Below, piece after piece: positions 36,474-45,144 of a DNA stretch of 64,000 nucleotides. The DNA lies in NCBI RefSeq assembly GCF_963662805.1, contig NZ_OY759863.1, positions 186,001 to 250,000 of the forward strand, read 5' to 3'. The position numbers were made by a program, and so were the translations under genes. Position 1 is the stretch's first letter. Each line of letters starts with the position of its first letter. The stretch is from an uncultured Cohaesibacter sp. Its GTDB lineage: Bacteria; Pseudomonadota; Alphaproteobacteria; Rhizobiales; Cohaesibacteraceae. The notes beneath the pieces were generated by a model, which saw only the letters and a list, made by a program, of their open reading frames with translations, was not told the DNA's origin and searched no databases.

Positions 36474-37484
36474 ATGCGTAAATTTCTTGGCGGCGTCGCC
36501 ATTGCCGCTCTTTCTATGTCTTTTGCTGCCGAAGCCTTTGCCGTAGAGTGGAATGTTTCCCTGTGGGGCAAACGCCGCGCCTTCACCGAAAATGTCGAAA
36601 AGCTCGCTGAACTGGTCAAGGAAAAGACCAATGGCGAATTCACGCTCAACCTGAGCTATGGCGGACTGTCGAAGAACCGCGAAAATCTCGATGGCATTTC
36701 CATCGGCGCGTTCGAGATGGCCCAGTTCTGCGCTGGCTATCACCGCGACAAGAACCCGTCCATTACCGTTCTTGAGCTGCCGTTCCTTGGTGTTTCCTCG
36801 CTAGAACAGGAAGCCAAGCTTTCCATGGCGCTGTATAATCATCCCGCCGTGAAGAAGGATCTTGCCCGCTGGAACGCCACGCTGCTGATGCCATCACCGC
36901 TGCCGCAGTATAACATCGCTGGCGTTGGTGATGCGCCGAAGACCCTCAAGGACTTCGAAGGTTTGACTGTCCGCGCAACGGGTGGCATCGGAAGCGCGAT
37001 GGAGACCGTCGGTGCAGTACCGACCTCGATGTCGGCTTCAGAGGTGCGTCAGGCCATGGACAGCGGCGTCATCAAGGCTGCAGCCTTTGCCCCGCATGCA
37101 CACATGTCCTTCGGCACGATCGAGAATGCCAAATGGTGGACCACAAACCTCAACCCCGGTGCGGTGAACTGCCCGGTGGTCGTCAACACAGACGCCCTCG
37201 AAGCTCTGTCTGAAGAACATCGCGAGGCCCTCCTCGGCTCAGTTGATGAAGCGATTGCCTATTACATCGACTTCTACAACAACGAGACCATGAAGGCATG
37301 GTGGCCGGCACTTGAGAAACGCGGCATCGAACAGGTGACCTTCACGGATGAAGAGATCGCCAACTTCAAAAAAGCCGCCGCCGATCCGGCCGCAAAGGCA
37401 TGGATTGAAGAAAACAACGCGCGCGGCCTTCCCGCTCAGGAGCTCTATGACCTGATCACGGGCATGATCGCAGAAGGCAAATAA
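36474..37484 (+). CDS. TRAP transporter substrate-binding protein (DctP family)
   Basis: A 336-residue periplasmic receptor with a clean signal peptide (MRKFLGGVAIAALSMSFAAEAFA|VEW). It has the TRAP DctP fold marks: FEGLTVRATGGIGSAMETVGAVPTSMSASEVRQAMDSGVI, which includes the Arg (VRATG) that binds the substrate carboxylate. GGGAGGA precedes ATG 36474; an upstream in-frame start adds 5 residues without reason. It works with the following DctQ and DctM. The WNVSLWGKRRAFTENV start resembles the DctP7 (solute/2-oxo-acid) side of the family; the substrate is unknown. Confidence 0.88.
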   Translation: MRKFLGGVAIAALSMSFAAEAFAVEWNVSLWGKRRAFTENVEKLAELVKEKTNGEFTLNLSYGGLSKNRENLDGISIGAFEMAQFCAGYHRDKNPSITVLELPFLGVSSLEQEAKLSMALYNHPAVKKDLARWNATLLMPSPLPQYNIAGVGDAPKTLKDFEGLTVRATGGIGSAMETVGAVPTSMSASEVRQAMDSGVIKAAAFAPHAHMSFGTIENAKWWTTNLNPGAVNCPVVVNTDALEALSEEHREALLGSVDEAIAYYIDFYNNETMKAWWPALEKRGIEQVTFTDEEIANFKKAAADPAAKAWIEENNARGLPAQELYDLITGMIAEGK

Positions 37485-37495
37485 CATCCCTTCCC

Positions 37496-37521
37496 GACCC
37501 TGTGCCTCACAGCACAGGGTC
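37496..37521 (+). promoter_or_regulatory. Intercistronic stem-loop between dctP and dctQ
   Basis: Perfect 10-base arms GACCCTGTGC/GCACAGGGTC with a 6-base loop, 11 bases after the dctP stop and ~80 bases before dctQ. It lacks a T-run, so it is more likely an mRNA stabiliser or partial terminator that raises binding protein relative to permease. Confidence 0.7.
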
Positions 37522-37600
37522 CCGTCATTTCCCTGCATCCCGGCAGGCCACTTACGGCCTTTCGGGCCTATGTGCATCTCCCAATTTATGGAGGCTAGAC

Positions 37601-38233
37601 ATGGCCGGTCGCGCCCTTCTGTTGACCGATGACAGCACGCTTAGCAAGATCGATCAGTCCTTCAACAAACTCGAGGCATTCCTTGCCTTTCTCAGCGGGT
37701 TCACAGTGTTCCTGCTCATGGTGCTGGCGGTGATTTCTGTCGGTGGTCGTAACATCATCAATCAGCCCCTGTCCGGCTATGTGGACTGGATCGAGCAGGC
37801 CATGCCCCTGATTGCCTTCATGGGGATTTCCTATGTCCAGCGCAACGGCGGTCACATCCGCATGGACATGGTGGTCGGTGTGTTGCGTGGGCGTCCGCTC
37901 TATCTGGTCGAATGGATCACCACCTTCGCCATCCTGATCCTGATGCTTTTAATGGTCTGGGGCACATGGGCGCATTTCCTGCGCTCGTTCGATTTCAACA
38001 TGCCCATGTGGAGCCGTGACAGCTCGATGGACATTGCCTTGCCGATCTGGCCCGCAAAGCTGCTGGCCCCAGTTGCCTTCTCCGTCCTCTGCGTTCGTCT
38101 CGTTCTCCAGCTCTGGGCCTATACGCGTGCCTTTGTCCGCAACGATGCGACGCCCATCGCGGTCCCACTGATCGCGGATGCGGCAACCCTCGCCGCAGAA
38201 GAAGCCGAACATGTTTCCAGCCAGAATGACTAA
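37601..38233 (+). CDS. TRAP transporter small permease (DctQ family)
   Basis: 210 residues with four predicted helices (e.g. LEAFLAFLSGFTVFLLMVLAVISVGGR, WITTFAILILMLLMVWGTW, KLLAPVAFSVLCVRLVLQLW). The DctQ landmarks VDWIEQAMPLIAFMGISYVQRNGGHIRMDM are present. ATG 37601 has GGAGGC at 6-8 bases; upstream in-frame codons cross the intercistronic hairpin and were rejected. A C-terminal hydrophilic tail of about 30 residues is somewhat longer than usual. Confidence 0.88.
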   Translation: MAGRALLLTDDSTLSKIDQSFNKLEAFLAFLSGFTVFLLMVLAVISVGGRNIINQPLSGYVDWIEQAMPLIAFMGISYVQRNGGHIRMDMVVGVLRGRPLYLVEWITTFAILILMLLMVWGTWAHFLRSFDFNMPMWSRDSSMDIALPIWPAKLLAPVAFSVLCVRLVLQLWAYTRAFVRNDATPIAVPLIADAATLAAEEAEHVSSQND

Positions 38234-38244
38234 GGAGCGCTGAT

Positions 38245-39645
38245 ATGGATTCGCTTGATATTGGCCTGATTGTCTCCATGGGCCTTCTGGTGATCGTGCT
38301 GCTTGGCATGCGCGTTGCCTTCGCTGCCGCTCTCTCAGGCATGATCGGCCTGATCTGGATCTTCTGGTCCAAACGCGGCTATGACATGGACCATTTCTTC
38401 TGGGCCCTCACGGTGGCCACCAAGACCGCCGGTCAGGTGCCCCACTCGAAGATTGCATCGCAGGCCCTCAGCCTCATACCAACTTTCATCCTCATCGGCT
38501 ATCTCGCCTATTATGCAGGTCTGACCAAGGCCCTGTTCGAGGCTGCCAAGAGGTGGCTTGCCTGGATGCCCGGCGGGCTTGCGGTCTCGACCGTCTTCGC
38601 AACAGCTGGATTCTCGGCCGTTTCCGGGGCTTCGATCGCGACCTCCGCAGTCTTCGCCCGCATCGCAATCCCGGAAATGCTGGCCATCGGATATGACAAG
38701 AAATTCGCGGCTGGTGTGGTGGCTGCTGGCGGTACTCTCGCCTCGCTCATTCCCCCCTCGGCGATCCTCGTCATCTATGCCATCATCGTCGAGCAGGATG
38801 TCGGCAAGCTGCTGCTCGCGGGTTTCATTCCCGGTGCCTTCTCGGCGTTTGTCTACGGCCTTCTGATCGTTGGCATGGCTATGGCGATCAAGGGCTTCGG
38901 CCCGACGGTCAGCGGCTTCACGTGGAAGGAGCGTTTTGCCTCGCTGCCCCCGGCCCTGCCGATTGTCGTGGTCGTGATGACCATCATCCTCTTCGTCTAC
39001 AACCCGTTCGGCGGCGATGCATGGGGCACCCCGACCGAGGGCGGTGCCATTGGGGCCTTTGTGGTCTTTCTGATGGCGGTCTATCGCGGCATGCGCTGGA
39101 ACCAGTTCAAGGACGCGTTGATCGAGACGGCCAAGCTGTCCGTGATGATCTTCACGATCATCTGGGGGGTGCTGATCTATGTGCGGTTCCTCGGCTTTGC
39201 CGATCTGCCGGGGGCCTTTGCCGACTGGCTGACCTCGCTCACTATGTCGCCAATGCTGATCCTCGTCTGTATCCTGCTTGCCTATGCGGTGCTGGGCATG
39301 TTCATGGACGCCATCGGCATGCTGCTGCTCACCCTGCCTGTTGTCTATCCAGCGGTTATGGCGCTCAACGGGGGTGAGCTTGTCTCGGCCGCAGACAGCA
39401 CCTTTGGCATGAGTGGTCCGATGTGCGCGATCTGGTTCGGCATTCTGGTGGTCAAGATGGCTGAATTCTGTCTCATCACGCCACCGATCGGTCTTAACTG
39501 CTTTGTTGTGGCCGGAGTGCGCGATGACCTGTCGGTGCAGGATGTCTTCAAGGGGGTGACGCCCTTCTTCATCGCCGATGCGATCACCATCGCGTTGCTC
39601 GTTGCCTTCCCCGCAATTGTGCTGTGGTTGCCGTCACAGGCATAA
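38245..39645 (+). CDS. TRAP transporter large permease (DctM family)
   Basis: 466 residues, about 12 TM helices. GMRVAFAAALSGMIGL at the N-terminus, FATAGFSAVSGASIATSAVFARIAIPEM and GGTLASLIPPSAILVIYAIIVEQDVGKLLLAGFIPGAF (the IPPS motif) are DctM signatures. The C-terminal ITPPIGLNCFVVAGV is also typical. It uses the Na+ gradient to drive uptake. A GGAG lies upstream of ATG 38245, 12 bases after dctQ. A strong terminator follows. Confidence 0.92.
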   Translation: MDSLDIGLIVSMGLLVIVLLGMRVAFAAALSGMIGLIWIFWSKRGYDMDHFFWALTVATKTAGQVPHSKIASQALSLIPTFILIGYLAYYAGLTKALFEAAKRWLAWMPGGLAVSTVFATAGFSAVSGASIATSAVFARIAIPEMLAIGYDKKFAAGVVAAGGTLASLIPPSAILVIYAIIVEQDVGKLLLAGFIPGAFSAFVYGLLIVGMAMAIKGFGPTVSGFTWKERFASLPPALPIVVVVMTIILFVYNPFGGDAWGTPTEGGAIGAFVVFLMAVYRGMRWNQFKDALIETAKLSVMIFTIIWGVLIYVRFLGFADLPGAFADWLTSLTMSPMLILVCILLAYAVLGMFMDAIGMLLLTLPVVYPAVMALNGGELVSAADSTFGMSGPMCAIWFGILVVKMAEFCLITPPIGLNCFVVAGVRDDLSVQDVFKGVTPFFIADAITIALLVAFPAIVLWLPSQA

Positions 39646-39671
39646 CAAGACACGTCGAAACAAGAGTTGGC

Positions 39672-39704
39672 GGCGTCGGACAAAGCGTCTGGCGCCGTTT
39701 TTTT
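39672..39704 (+). terminator. Rho-independent terminator of the first TRAP operon
   Basis: A 10-base stem GGCGTCGGAC/GTCTGGCGCC (two G-U pairs in RNA) with a 5-base loop, followed by GTTTTTTT; 27 bases after the dctM stop. Confidence 0.85.
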
Positions 39705-39719
39705 CATCCGTAAGACTGC

Positions 39720-40007
39720 GTGTCGACAGACTGGCTCTTTGCCGTCTATCATCTCCCCATGGAACCGATACACACCGACACCGCTTTTTCATTGTTTGAG
39801 ATGCTGACCCTGGACGGACTGCAGCAGGCTCTGCTTGGGGTATGTGTCGCAGTGGTGATGGGCTATCTCTACATCCGCCTCATGCGCAATCGTGGTGGCT
39901 GTGGCTCCTGCAATGTCGGCAAGAGCGGATGCTCCAGCTGCAGCATGGCAAACGTCGAGTTCGACACCAAGACGCAGCTCAAGGGGCGGGCTGACACTCA
40001 CTCCTGA
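39720..40007 (+). CDS. Small Cys-rich single-TM membrane protein
   Basis: Up to 95 residues. A hydrophobic helix (LLGVCVAVVMGYLYIRLM) is followed by RNRGGCGSCNVGKSGCSSC, that is, two CxxC motifs separated by six residues, and a short polar tail. This layout resembles FeoB-associated Cys-rich membrane proteins, but no feo gene is present in the window. The GTG at 39720 and the ATG at 39759 are both possible starts; neither has a good ribosome site. It may bind iron or zinc at the membrane (inference). Confidence 0.5.
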   Translation: MSTDWLFAVYHLPMEPIHTDTAFSLFEMLTLDGLQQALLGVCVAVVMGYLYIRLMRNRGGCGSCNVGKSGCSSCSMANVEFDTKTQLKGRADTHS

Positions 40008-40035
40008 ATTAGTCTCATTCTGGCCTGATTTATTC

Positions 40036-40356
40036 TCAATCTGGCTTATTGGCTCCGTCTGACCGGAACGGGCTTTTGCGCTTTCTCTCGACCTCGCGCA
40101 TGACAAAGCCAATCACGGCAGCAACAGCTCCATAGAGAGTTTCGGGAATGGTCTCGTCAAGTTCCACTTCGGACAGCGCGTGAGCCAGAGCCGGATTTCC
40201 TTCCACCACCACGTCATGTTCGCGTGCCAATGCGATGATGCGCTCTGCGGTTTCTCCTCGTCCCTTTGCCGTCACGCGAGGGGCCGGGTCTTTCTCCCTG
40301 TCATACTTCAGGGCCACAGCAAGCTTGTCGCTATCCTCTTGAGGCGTTTTTGTCAT
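40036..40356 (-). CDS. FlhB C-terminal-domain-like protein (EscU/YscU family)
   Basis: 106 residues that correspond only to the cytoplasmic C-terminal domain of FlhB. VALKYDREKDPAPRVTAKGRGETAERIIALAREHDVVVEGNPALAHALSEVELDETIPETLYGAVAAVIGFV covers the usual KYD and substrate-specificity-switch fold; the autocleavage NPTH motif is not present. It is known in flagellated bacteria as an accessory FlhB-like ('FhlB') protein. It overlaps the stop of the FliK-like gene by 4 bases, so the two are co-translated. A role in hook-length or export switching is likely. Confidence 0.85.
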   Translation of the reverse strand: MTKTPQEDSDKLAVALKYDREKDPAPRVTAKGRGETAERIIALAREHDVVVEGNPALAHALSEVELDETIPETLYGAVAAVIGFVMREVERKRKSPFRSDGANKPD

Positions 40357-41879
40357 AGCGAGCGATCCAGCTTGGCTTGAAGGAAAGCCGATGTTTCGAT
40401 CATGCGGGAGGTGTCTGGGCTTTCCCTATTTGTCAGCACAAGCTGGTCGAGGGTTAGTCCTTCTTCCTCGAGCATGGCCTCAAGCACGGGAATACCTTCC
40501 TCAAAGAGCACGAGGGTCTCTTCCCGTTCAGTTGCCAGAGAGACGCGAACCATCTGCTCCTTGAGCATTATGGATGCGTCGATAGCCCCGACGGGTTCGG
40601 CATCTATGGCAAAGCTTACTGTCCAGCCCTTCTCCCTCTTCCCCTTCTTGTCATTCTCATGCTCCTCTTCCTCTTCGGGCCATAACACGCCCTGCTCGAC
40701 TGTCATCTGTATGACGGCTGTTCCGGACGGAAGGCTGACGGGGATTTCGGTATGAAGGGTCTGGAGGGGATGGCTGCCTGTTCTGCTTCCCTCTCCCTGG
40801 GATGTGCTCAGAGTGGCGAGTTGGGAGAGCGTGGATCGGGCAAGAGCTGCTTCAACGTCGCTGCGCAGGCGTGCCAATGCCATCCCATTGGGGTCTGTTG
40901 GCAGGATCGATGCTGCTCTTTGCGATTGCCCCTGTAGTCTGGCTTCCGGAAGCGGGGGTCTGTCTCTGTTTATGCCGCCCTTTTCGCCCGTTGGATTGCT
41001 TACATCATCAGGCAACAAGGCAAGAAGCAGTGACAGTGCGGCCTTGAGATTGCCTGTCGCGTCTCCCCCAGTCTGTCCAGTTGGCATCTGCCCCAACAGG
41101 CCAAGGGACATCATGATCTGCTTGAGGGCGTCTCCCCCCTGTTGCGGGCCGGGCTGTTGCTTTGGCTGAAGCTGAAACCCCATCACCCAGCGCATGGCAG
41201 TTTCGAGGTCCTGAGACACTTGCGGTCTTTGGCCCTTGTCGATCTGTTGCAGCATGGCCTGAAGATTGGCGAAAAGGTCGGCCATTGAGCGCTGCTGGAC
41301 CATGGCCTCTCTTTGCAACGCTGCCAATGGTTCTGGCAAGGGCGAGGTGCCCTGAGCGGATGTGGTGGGAGATGCCGCAGTACTTGCTCTGTCCCCATAG
41401 GTCGGGACAGAGTTTGGCATCCCGGATTTTGAGGACACGAAACCATCAACCCTTGGCAGGCTTGTCACTCCGCTATCGGGTTTGGCACTTGTCGAGGCGC
41501 CGGGGGATGCATTGGGTGTGGTCTTCCCTGTGACTCGAGTTGCCTCCGGCAGAGTTGCCCTTGGCTGCTCGACGATATCTCCCTGCCCAGTAGCGTTCGC
41601 CGGAGTTTGAGTCAGGGTCAATTGCGGTCCCTGAGCAGTTTGGGTCTGCTGGAGGGTCACCTGTCCCCCAACCTTCAATTGCGCTGCCGTGCCCGGATCG
41701 ACCTTCACGTCCAGCCCCTGTCCAGCCACATTAATCCGCACTTGAGCATCCCCGGACGGGCGCAGCGTTACGGACTGCACACGCACCTGAAGCGGTTGAC
41801 CGCCTTTCAGGGCATTGAGCAGCGAGCTCAGCGCCTGATTTTGTGCAGAGGAACCCGTTGGGACAATTTCCATGGCCAT
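40353..41879 (-). CDS. FliK-like flagellar hook-length control protein (probable)
   Basis: 508 residues. The long middle part (~100-340) is Gln/Pro/Ser/Thr-rich and low in complexity, typical of the ruler part of FliK. The C-terminal ~130 residues (starting near VSLPSGTAVIQMTVEQGVLWP, followed by a charged EEEEEHENDKKGKREKG insert) look like the Flg_hook domain. The first ~90 residues form a small folded domain. The start is either ATG 41879 or ATG 41873. It is paired with an FlhB C-terminal-like protein but with no other flagellar gene here. Confidence 0.65.
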   Translation of the reverse strand: MAMEIVPTGSSAQNQALSSLLNALKGGQPLQVRVQSVTLRPSGDAQVRINVAGQGLDVKVDPGTAAQLKVGGQVTLQQTQTAQGPQLTLTQTPANATGQGDIVEQPRATLPEATRVTGKTTPNASPGASTSAKPDSGVTSLPRVDGFVSSKSGMPNSVPTYGDRASTAASPTTSAQGTSPLPEPLAALQREAMVQQRSMADLFANLQAMLQQIDKGQRPQVSQDLETAMRWVMGFQLQPKQQPGPQQGGDALKQIMMSLGLLGQMPTGQTGGDATGNLKAALSLLLALLPDDVSNPTGEKGGINRDRPPLPEARLQGQSQRAASILPTDPNGMALARLRSDVEAALARSTLSQLATLSTSQGEGSRTGSHPLQTLHTEIPVSLPSGTAVIQMTVEQGVLWPEEEEEHENDKKGKREKGWTVSFAIDAEPVGAIDASIMLKEQMVRVSLATEREETLVLFEEGIPVLEAMLEEEGLTLDQLVLTNRESPDTSRMIETSAFLQAKLDRSL

Positions 41880-42059
41880 GAAGGAACGCCGCCTTGAAAC
41901 CGTGGGTGACTTTTAGCGAAGACTAGCAGATTCAGGGAGAGGCGCAAATTGCCGAACCGCGCCAAGACGGCACTCGTTGAGGCCCTTGCGATAGGCGCGA
42001 AGTCTTTGTCAGTCTGACGCGGAAGAAATGAAAATAAGTATTATTAACTACTCTTTTTG

Positions 42060-42656
42060 TTATTTGATCATGCTTTTAACAGCATTACGCGCATGGTCTG
42101 CAACACCCGGATCTCGGGTGACCAAAGCGGCCACAATCGCGCCGTCGATCAGGAGGCCTATCTGGTGGGTCAACTCCTCTGCATCGTCGGGTCGAACCTC
42201 CCGCGCAACGCTGTGGATTTTGTCCAGAACGATCTTCTTGTGCTTCATTGTCAGGTTCCGAAGACGATCGTCATCCTTGTCATGCTCACCGACGGCATTG
42301 ATGAAGGGACAACCAAAAAAGCTCTCTTCTGCGAACCATTTCTTGAGCACATCAAAGATATGAAGCATCTTGTCGCGAGGCTCACCTTCAAAGGCATCCA
42401 CCTCGTTCGAGAACCACTCGCGCCAGACAGAACCTTCGTGTTCAAGCACCGCTTCGATCAGGCCTTCCTTGGAACCGAACGCCTTGTAAAGCGTTGTTTT
42501 TGCTGTACCTGCAGCCTCAACAATGGAATCGACGCCTGTCGCGTTGATGCCGCATCGACAGAAGAGATCACTCGCCGCATGGAGTAGCCTCTCTCTTGCT
42601 GCACCTGGATAATTGGCAATGTTTTTCGCGACAGGTTGTGGTCTCTGATCAGCCAT
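42060..42656 (-). CDS. TetR/AcrR-family transcriptional regulator
   Basis: 198 residues. The HTH region is AARERLLHAASDLFCRCGINATGVDSIVEAAGTAKTTLYKAFGSKEGLIEAVLEHE (residues ~20-70), strongly TetR-like. The ligand domain includes ESFFGCPFINAVGEHD, a stretch common in TetR proteins related to those controlling organic-compound oxidation. ATG 42656 has a GGAG at 6 bases. It is divergent from the nine-gene ABC/cyanase operon, and a perfect 22-base operator-like palindrome lies 13 bases upstream of its start, so it probably represses itself and perhaps that operon. Confidence 0.9.
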   Translation of the reverse strand: MADQRPQPVAKNIANYPGAARERLLHAASDLFCRCGINATGVDSIVEAAGTAKTTLYKAFGSKEGLIEAVLEHEGSVWREWFSNEVDAFEGEPRDKMLHIFDVLKKWFAEESFFGCPFINAVGEHDKDDDRLRNLTMKHKKIVLDKIHSVAREVRPDDAEELTHQIGLLIDGAIVAALVTRDPGVADHARNAVKSMIK

Positions 42657-42668
42657 ATGAACTCCGTA

Positions 42669-42690
42669 AAAAACAGAATGGTCTGTTTTT
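42669..42690. promoter_or_regulatory. Probable TetR operator
   Basis: AAAAACAGA-ATGG-TCTGTTTTT, perfect 9-base arms with a 4-base centre, located 13 bases before the tetR start codon, the typical place for an autoregulatory site. Size and symmetry fit a TetR dimer. Confidence 0.7.
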
Positions 42691-43003
42691 GACTATAACA
42701 GTTCTAAAGCGTTTTGAAAGGGCCGATACCACTCCGGCTTGACTGCGGATGTCATCGGGCAGCCTTCATGGCACCCCCATCAGAGAGTGTACTTTGGGTA
42801 CACCACGCCCAAGATTTAAGCGTTAAAATTTGGTTCAGGATGCAATTTTGTGCAGTGCATAACGAAATGAAATTTCGCCTGTTTTAGAGCCATTCGAAAA
42901 AAGCTTCATGATTTCAGATAATTGAAAATACCTAAGGGATTTGGCACACATCCTGCTTAGAGGGAAACAGAACAGTTTGTTTCCTTTGCTTGAAAGGCAG
43001 GCC
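42691..43003. promoter_or_regulatory. Promoter region of the ABC/cyanase operon
   Basis: A 313-base non-coding stretch between the TetR operator and the ABC ATPase. It contains GTGTAC-N5-GTACAC (42787-42792/42798-42803), another possible regulator site, and an AT-rich segment near 42810-42960. No sigma-54 motif or second gene is seen. Confidence 0.4.
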
Positions 43004-43855
43004 ATGAAAGGCGCACATCTCGCTGTGGAGAGAGTAAACCACACCTACAAACGCGGTCAGCAGCAATCCCTTTCCGACATCAATTTTCAGGTTGAGCCGG
43101 GAGAAGCGGTCGCGTTGGTCGGACGGTCTGGGTGTGGCAAGTCAACCCTTCTGAACATCATGGCAGGACTGATGCATCCAACAGAGGGCAAGATCTGGAT
43201 CGACGGACAGCCAATCACCGAGCCCTCCCCACGCTGGGTGATGATGTTCCAAAAGCCATCGCTCTATCCTTGGATGACTGTTGCCCAGAATGTCGCCCTC
43301 GGCCTTCGCTTCACCGGTCGTTCCAGAGAAATCGCGACCCGCATTCCCGAACTGCTCGAAATGGTTGAACTCAGCGAGTTCGCCAATCGCAATGTGCAGG
43401 ATCTTTCGGGCGGTCAGCAGCAGCGCGTGGCTCTGGCCCGTTCCCTTGCGCCGCACCCGGACATTCTCTTTCTTGACGAGCCTTTTTCCGCGCTTGATGC
43501 CTTCACCCGCACCAACCTGCAGCGCGATGTCCGTCGCATCACCAAGAGCCTTGGCATAACGCTGGTGCTGGTCACCCACGATCTCCCCGAAGCGGTGATC
43601 ATGGCTGAACGCGCCATTGTCCTGAGCGCCAATCCCGGCCGCGTCACCGACATCGTGTCAATCGATCTCGAGGACCGCTCCGACCTGCGTTCCCCCGAGT
43701 TTGCAAAGGCGCGCGCACGCCTTGCCGCCGCTTACGAGAGTGCCGCCGGTATGGAACTTGATGCAGAAAGCCGCTCTAGCACTCCTTCCAAGACACAAGA
43801 AAAAGCTTCGGATAGCGACACGCGCAAACGCGTGGAACTGGCCATTGCCAATTGA
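43004..43855 (+). CDS. NitT/TauT-type ABC transporter ATP-binding protein
   Basis: 283 residues. Walker A GRSGCGKST, Q-loop FQKPSLYPWMT, signature LSGGQQQRVALARSL, Walker B ILFLDEPFSALD and switch His VTHDL are all intact. The wording is that of the nitrate/sulfonate/taurine (SsuB/TauB/NrtD) subfamily. The C-terminal ~40 residues form a hydrophilic extension. ATG 43004 was chosen because it opens on the ABC fold; the frame extends upstream 21 codons without homology. It is the first gene of the operon, with the binding-protein gene 26 bases downstream. Confidence 0.9.
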   Translation: MKGAHLAVERVNHTYKRGQQQSLSDINFQVEPGEAVALVGRSGCGKSTLLNIMAGLMHPTEGKIWIDGQPITEPSPRWVMMFQKPSLYPWMTVAQNVALGLRFTGRSREIATRIPELLEMVELSEFANRNVQDLSGGQQQRVALARSLAPHPDILFLDEPFSALDAFTRTNLQRDVRRITKSLGITLVLVTHDLPEAVIMAERAIVLSANPGRVTDIVSIDLEDRSDLRSPEFAKARARLAAAYESAAGMELDAESRSSTPSKTQEKASDSDTRKRVELAIAN

Positions 43856-43881
43856 CCCTCCAACAGGAAAGGCAAAGACAC

Positions 43882-45144
43882 ATGACCGACAAGACAAACA
43901 ACCAGCCCGACGATCTCGATTGGGACGACGAGTATTTCTCCTCCGACTTCACGCGCAGACAAACACTCGACATGTTTGCTGCGGGTGGCCTGACGGCGCT
44001 TCTCGGCTCTATGATGGGTGGTCTCAGCAGCCCGGCCTTTGCCTCGTCCGCCGACGAAATCGTTCGCATTGGCTATCTGCCAATCACCGATGCCACCGCT
44101 CTGCTTGTTGCTCACGGCATGGGATATTTTGAGGATGAGGGCCTGAAGACCGAACGCCCGACCCTGATCCGTGGCTGGTCTCCGCTGGTCGAAGGCTTCG
44201 TTGCTGGCAAGTTCAACCTTGTCCACTTCCTCAAGCCGATCCCGGTCTGGATGCGCTACAACAACAACATCCCCGTCAAGCTGATGGCTTGGGCCCACAC
44301 CAACGGTTCCGGTCTGGTGGTTGGCCGCCATACCGACATCGAGGATTTCTCACAGCTTGGTGGCAAGCAGGTGGCCGTGCCCTTCTGGTACTCGATGCAC
44401 AACATCGTGCTGCAATATGCCCTGCGCAAGTCCGGCATTACACCGGTCATCAAAGGCGAAGGCGAAGCGCTGGCGGCCAATGAGTGCAACCTCCAGATCC
44501 TGCCGCCGCCCGAGATGCCTGCAGCTCTCGCCAGCAAGAAGATCGACGCCTATATCGTTGCCGAACCCTTCAACGCCATGGGTGAGATTAAGGCCGGAGC
44601 CCGGATGCTTCGCTTTACCGGTGACATCTGGAAGAACCATCCCTGCTGCGTGATCTGCATGCATGAGGAAGCCACCACCGAGAAGAAGGAATGGACCCAG
44701 AAGGTCATGAACGCGGTGGTTCGCGCCCAAATCTATGCCTCCCAGAACAAGGCAGAAGTTGCGCGTCTGATGTCGAAGGATGGCGAGAAATATCTTCCCA
44801 TGCCAGCAAAGGTCGTTGAGCGCGCCATGACGCTCTACACCGAGGAAGAATCCTACGAGAAGAGCGGTGCCATCAAGCACGCCAGCGAATGGGGCAACGG
44901 TCGCATTGACTTCCAGCCATGGCCTTATCCGTCGGCGACCAAGTTGATCGTCGAGGAGATGAACAAGACCGTGGTAGGCGGGGATACGACCTTCCTCAAC
45001 GGGCTTGATCCCCAGTTCGTCGCCGACGATCTCGTCAACTACGAATATGTGAAGAACGCTCTCGAGAAATATCCGGAGTGGAAGAACGATCCGTCAGTCA
45101 ATGCTGCCGATCCATTCAACCGCGAAGAGATCCTGAGCCTATGA
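43882..45144 (+). CDS. NitT/TauT-type ABC substrate-binding protein with Tat signal
   Basis: 420 residues. The N-terminus has a twin-arginine motif, FTRRQTLDMFAAGG, followed by a hydrophobic stretch and a likely ASS cleavage region, so export would be by Tat, as in NrtA/CmpA-like proteins. The mature part (EIVRIGYLPITDATALLVAHGMGYFEDEGL) is an SsuA/NrtA-type receptor. VAGKFNLVHFLKPIPVWM and KLMAWAHTNGSGLVV are close to CmpA/NrtA wording. It probably binds a small nitrogen- or sulfur-containing compound; the operon suggests a cyanate- or thiocyanate-yielding one (inference). The start of the permease gene overlaps its stop. Confidence 0.88.
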   Translation: MTDKTNNQPDDLDWDDEYFSSDFTRRQTLDMFAAGGLTALLGSMMGGLSSPAFASSADEIVRIGYLPITDATALLVAHGMGYFEDEGLKTERPTLIRGWSPLVEGFVAGKFNLVHFLKPIPVWMRYNNNIPVKLMAWAHTNGSGLVVGRHTDIEDFSQLGGKQVAVPFWYSMHNIVLQYALRKSGITPVIKGEGEALAANECNLQILPPPEMPAALASKKIDAYIVAEPFNAMGEIKAGARMLRFTGDIWKNHPCCVICMHEEATTEKKEWTQKVMNAVVRAQIYASQNKAEVARLMSKDGEKYLPMPAKVVERAMTLYTEEESYEKSGAIKHASEWGNGRIDFQPWPYPSATKLIVEEMNKTVVGGDTTFLNGLDPQFVADDLVNYEYVKNALEKYPEWKNDPSVNAADPFNREEILSL

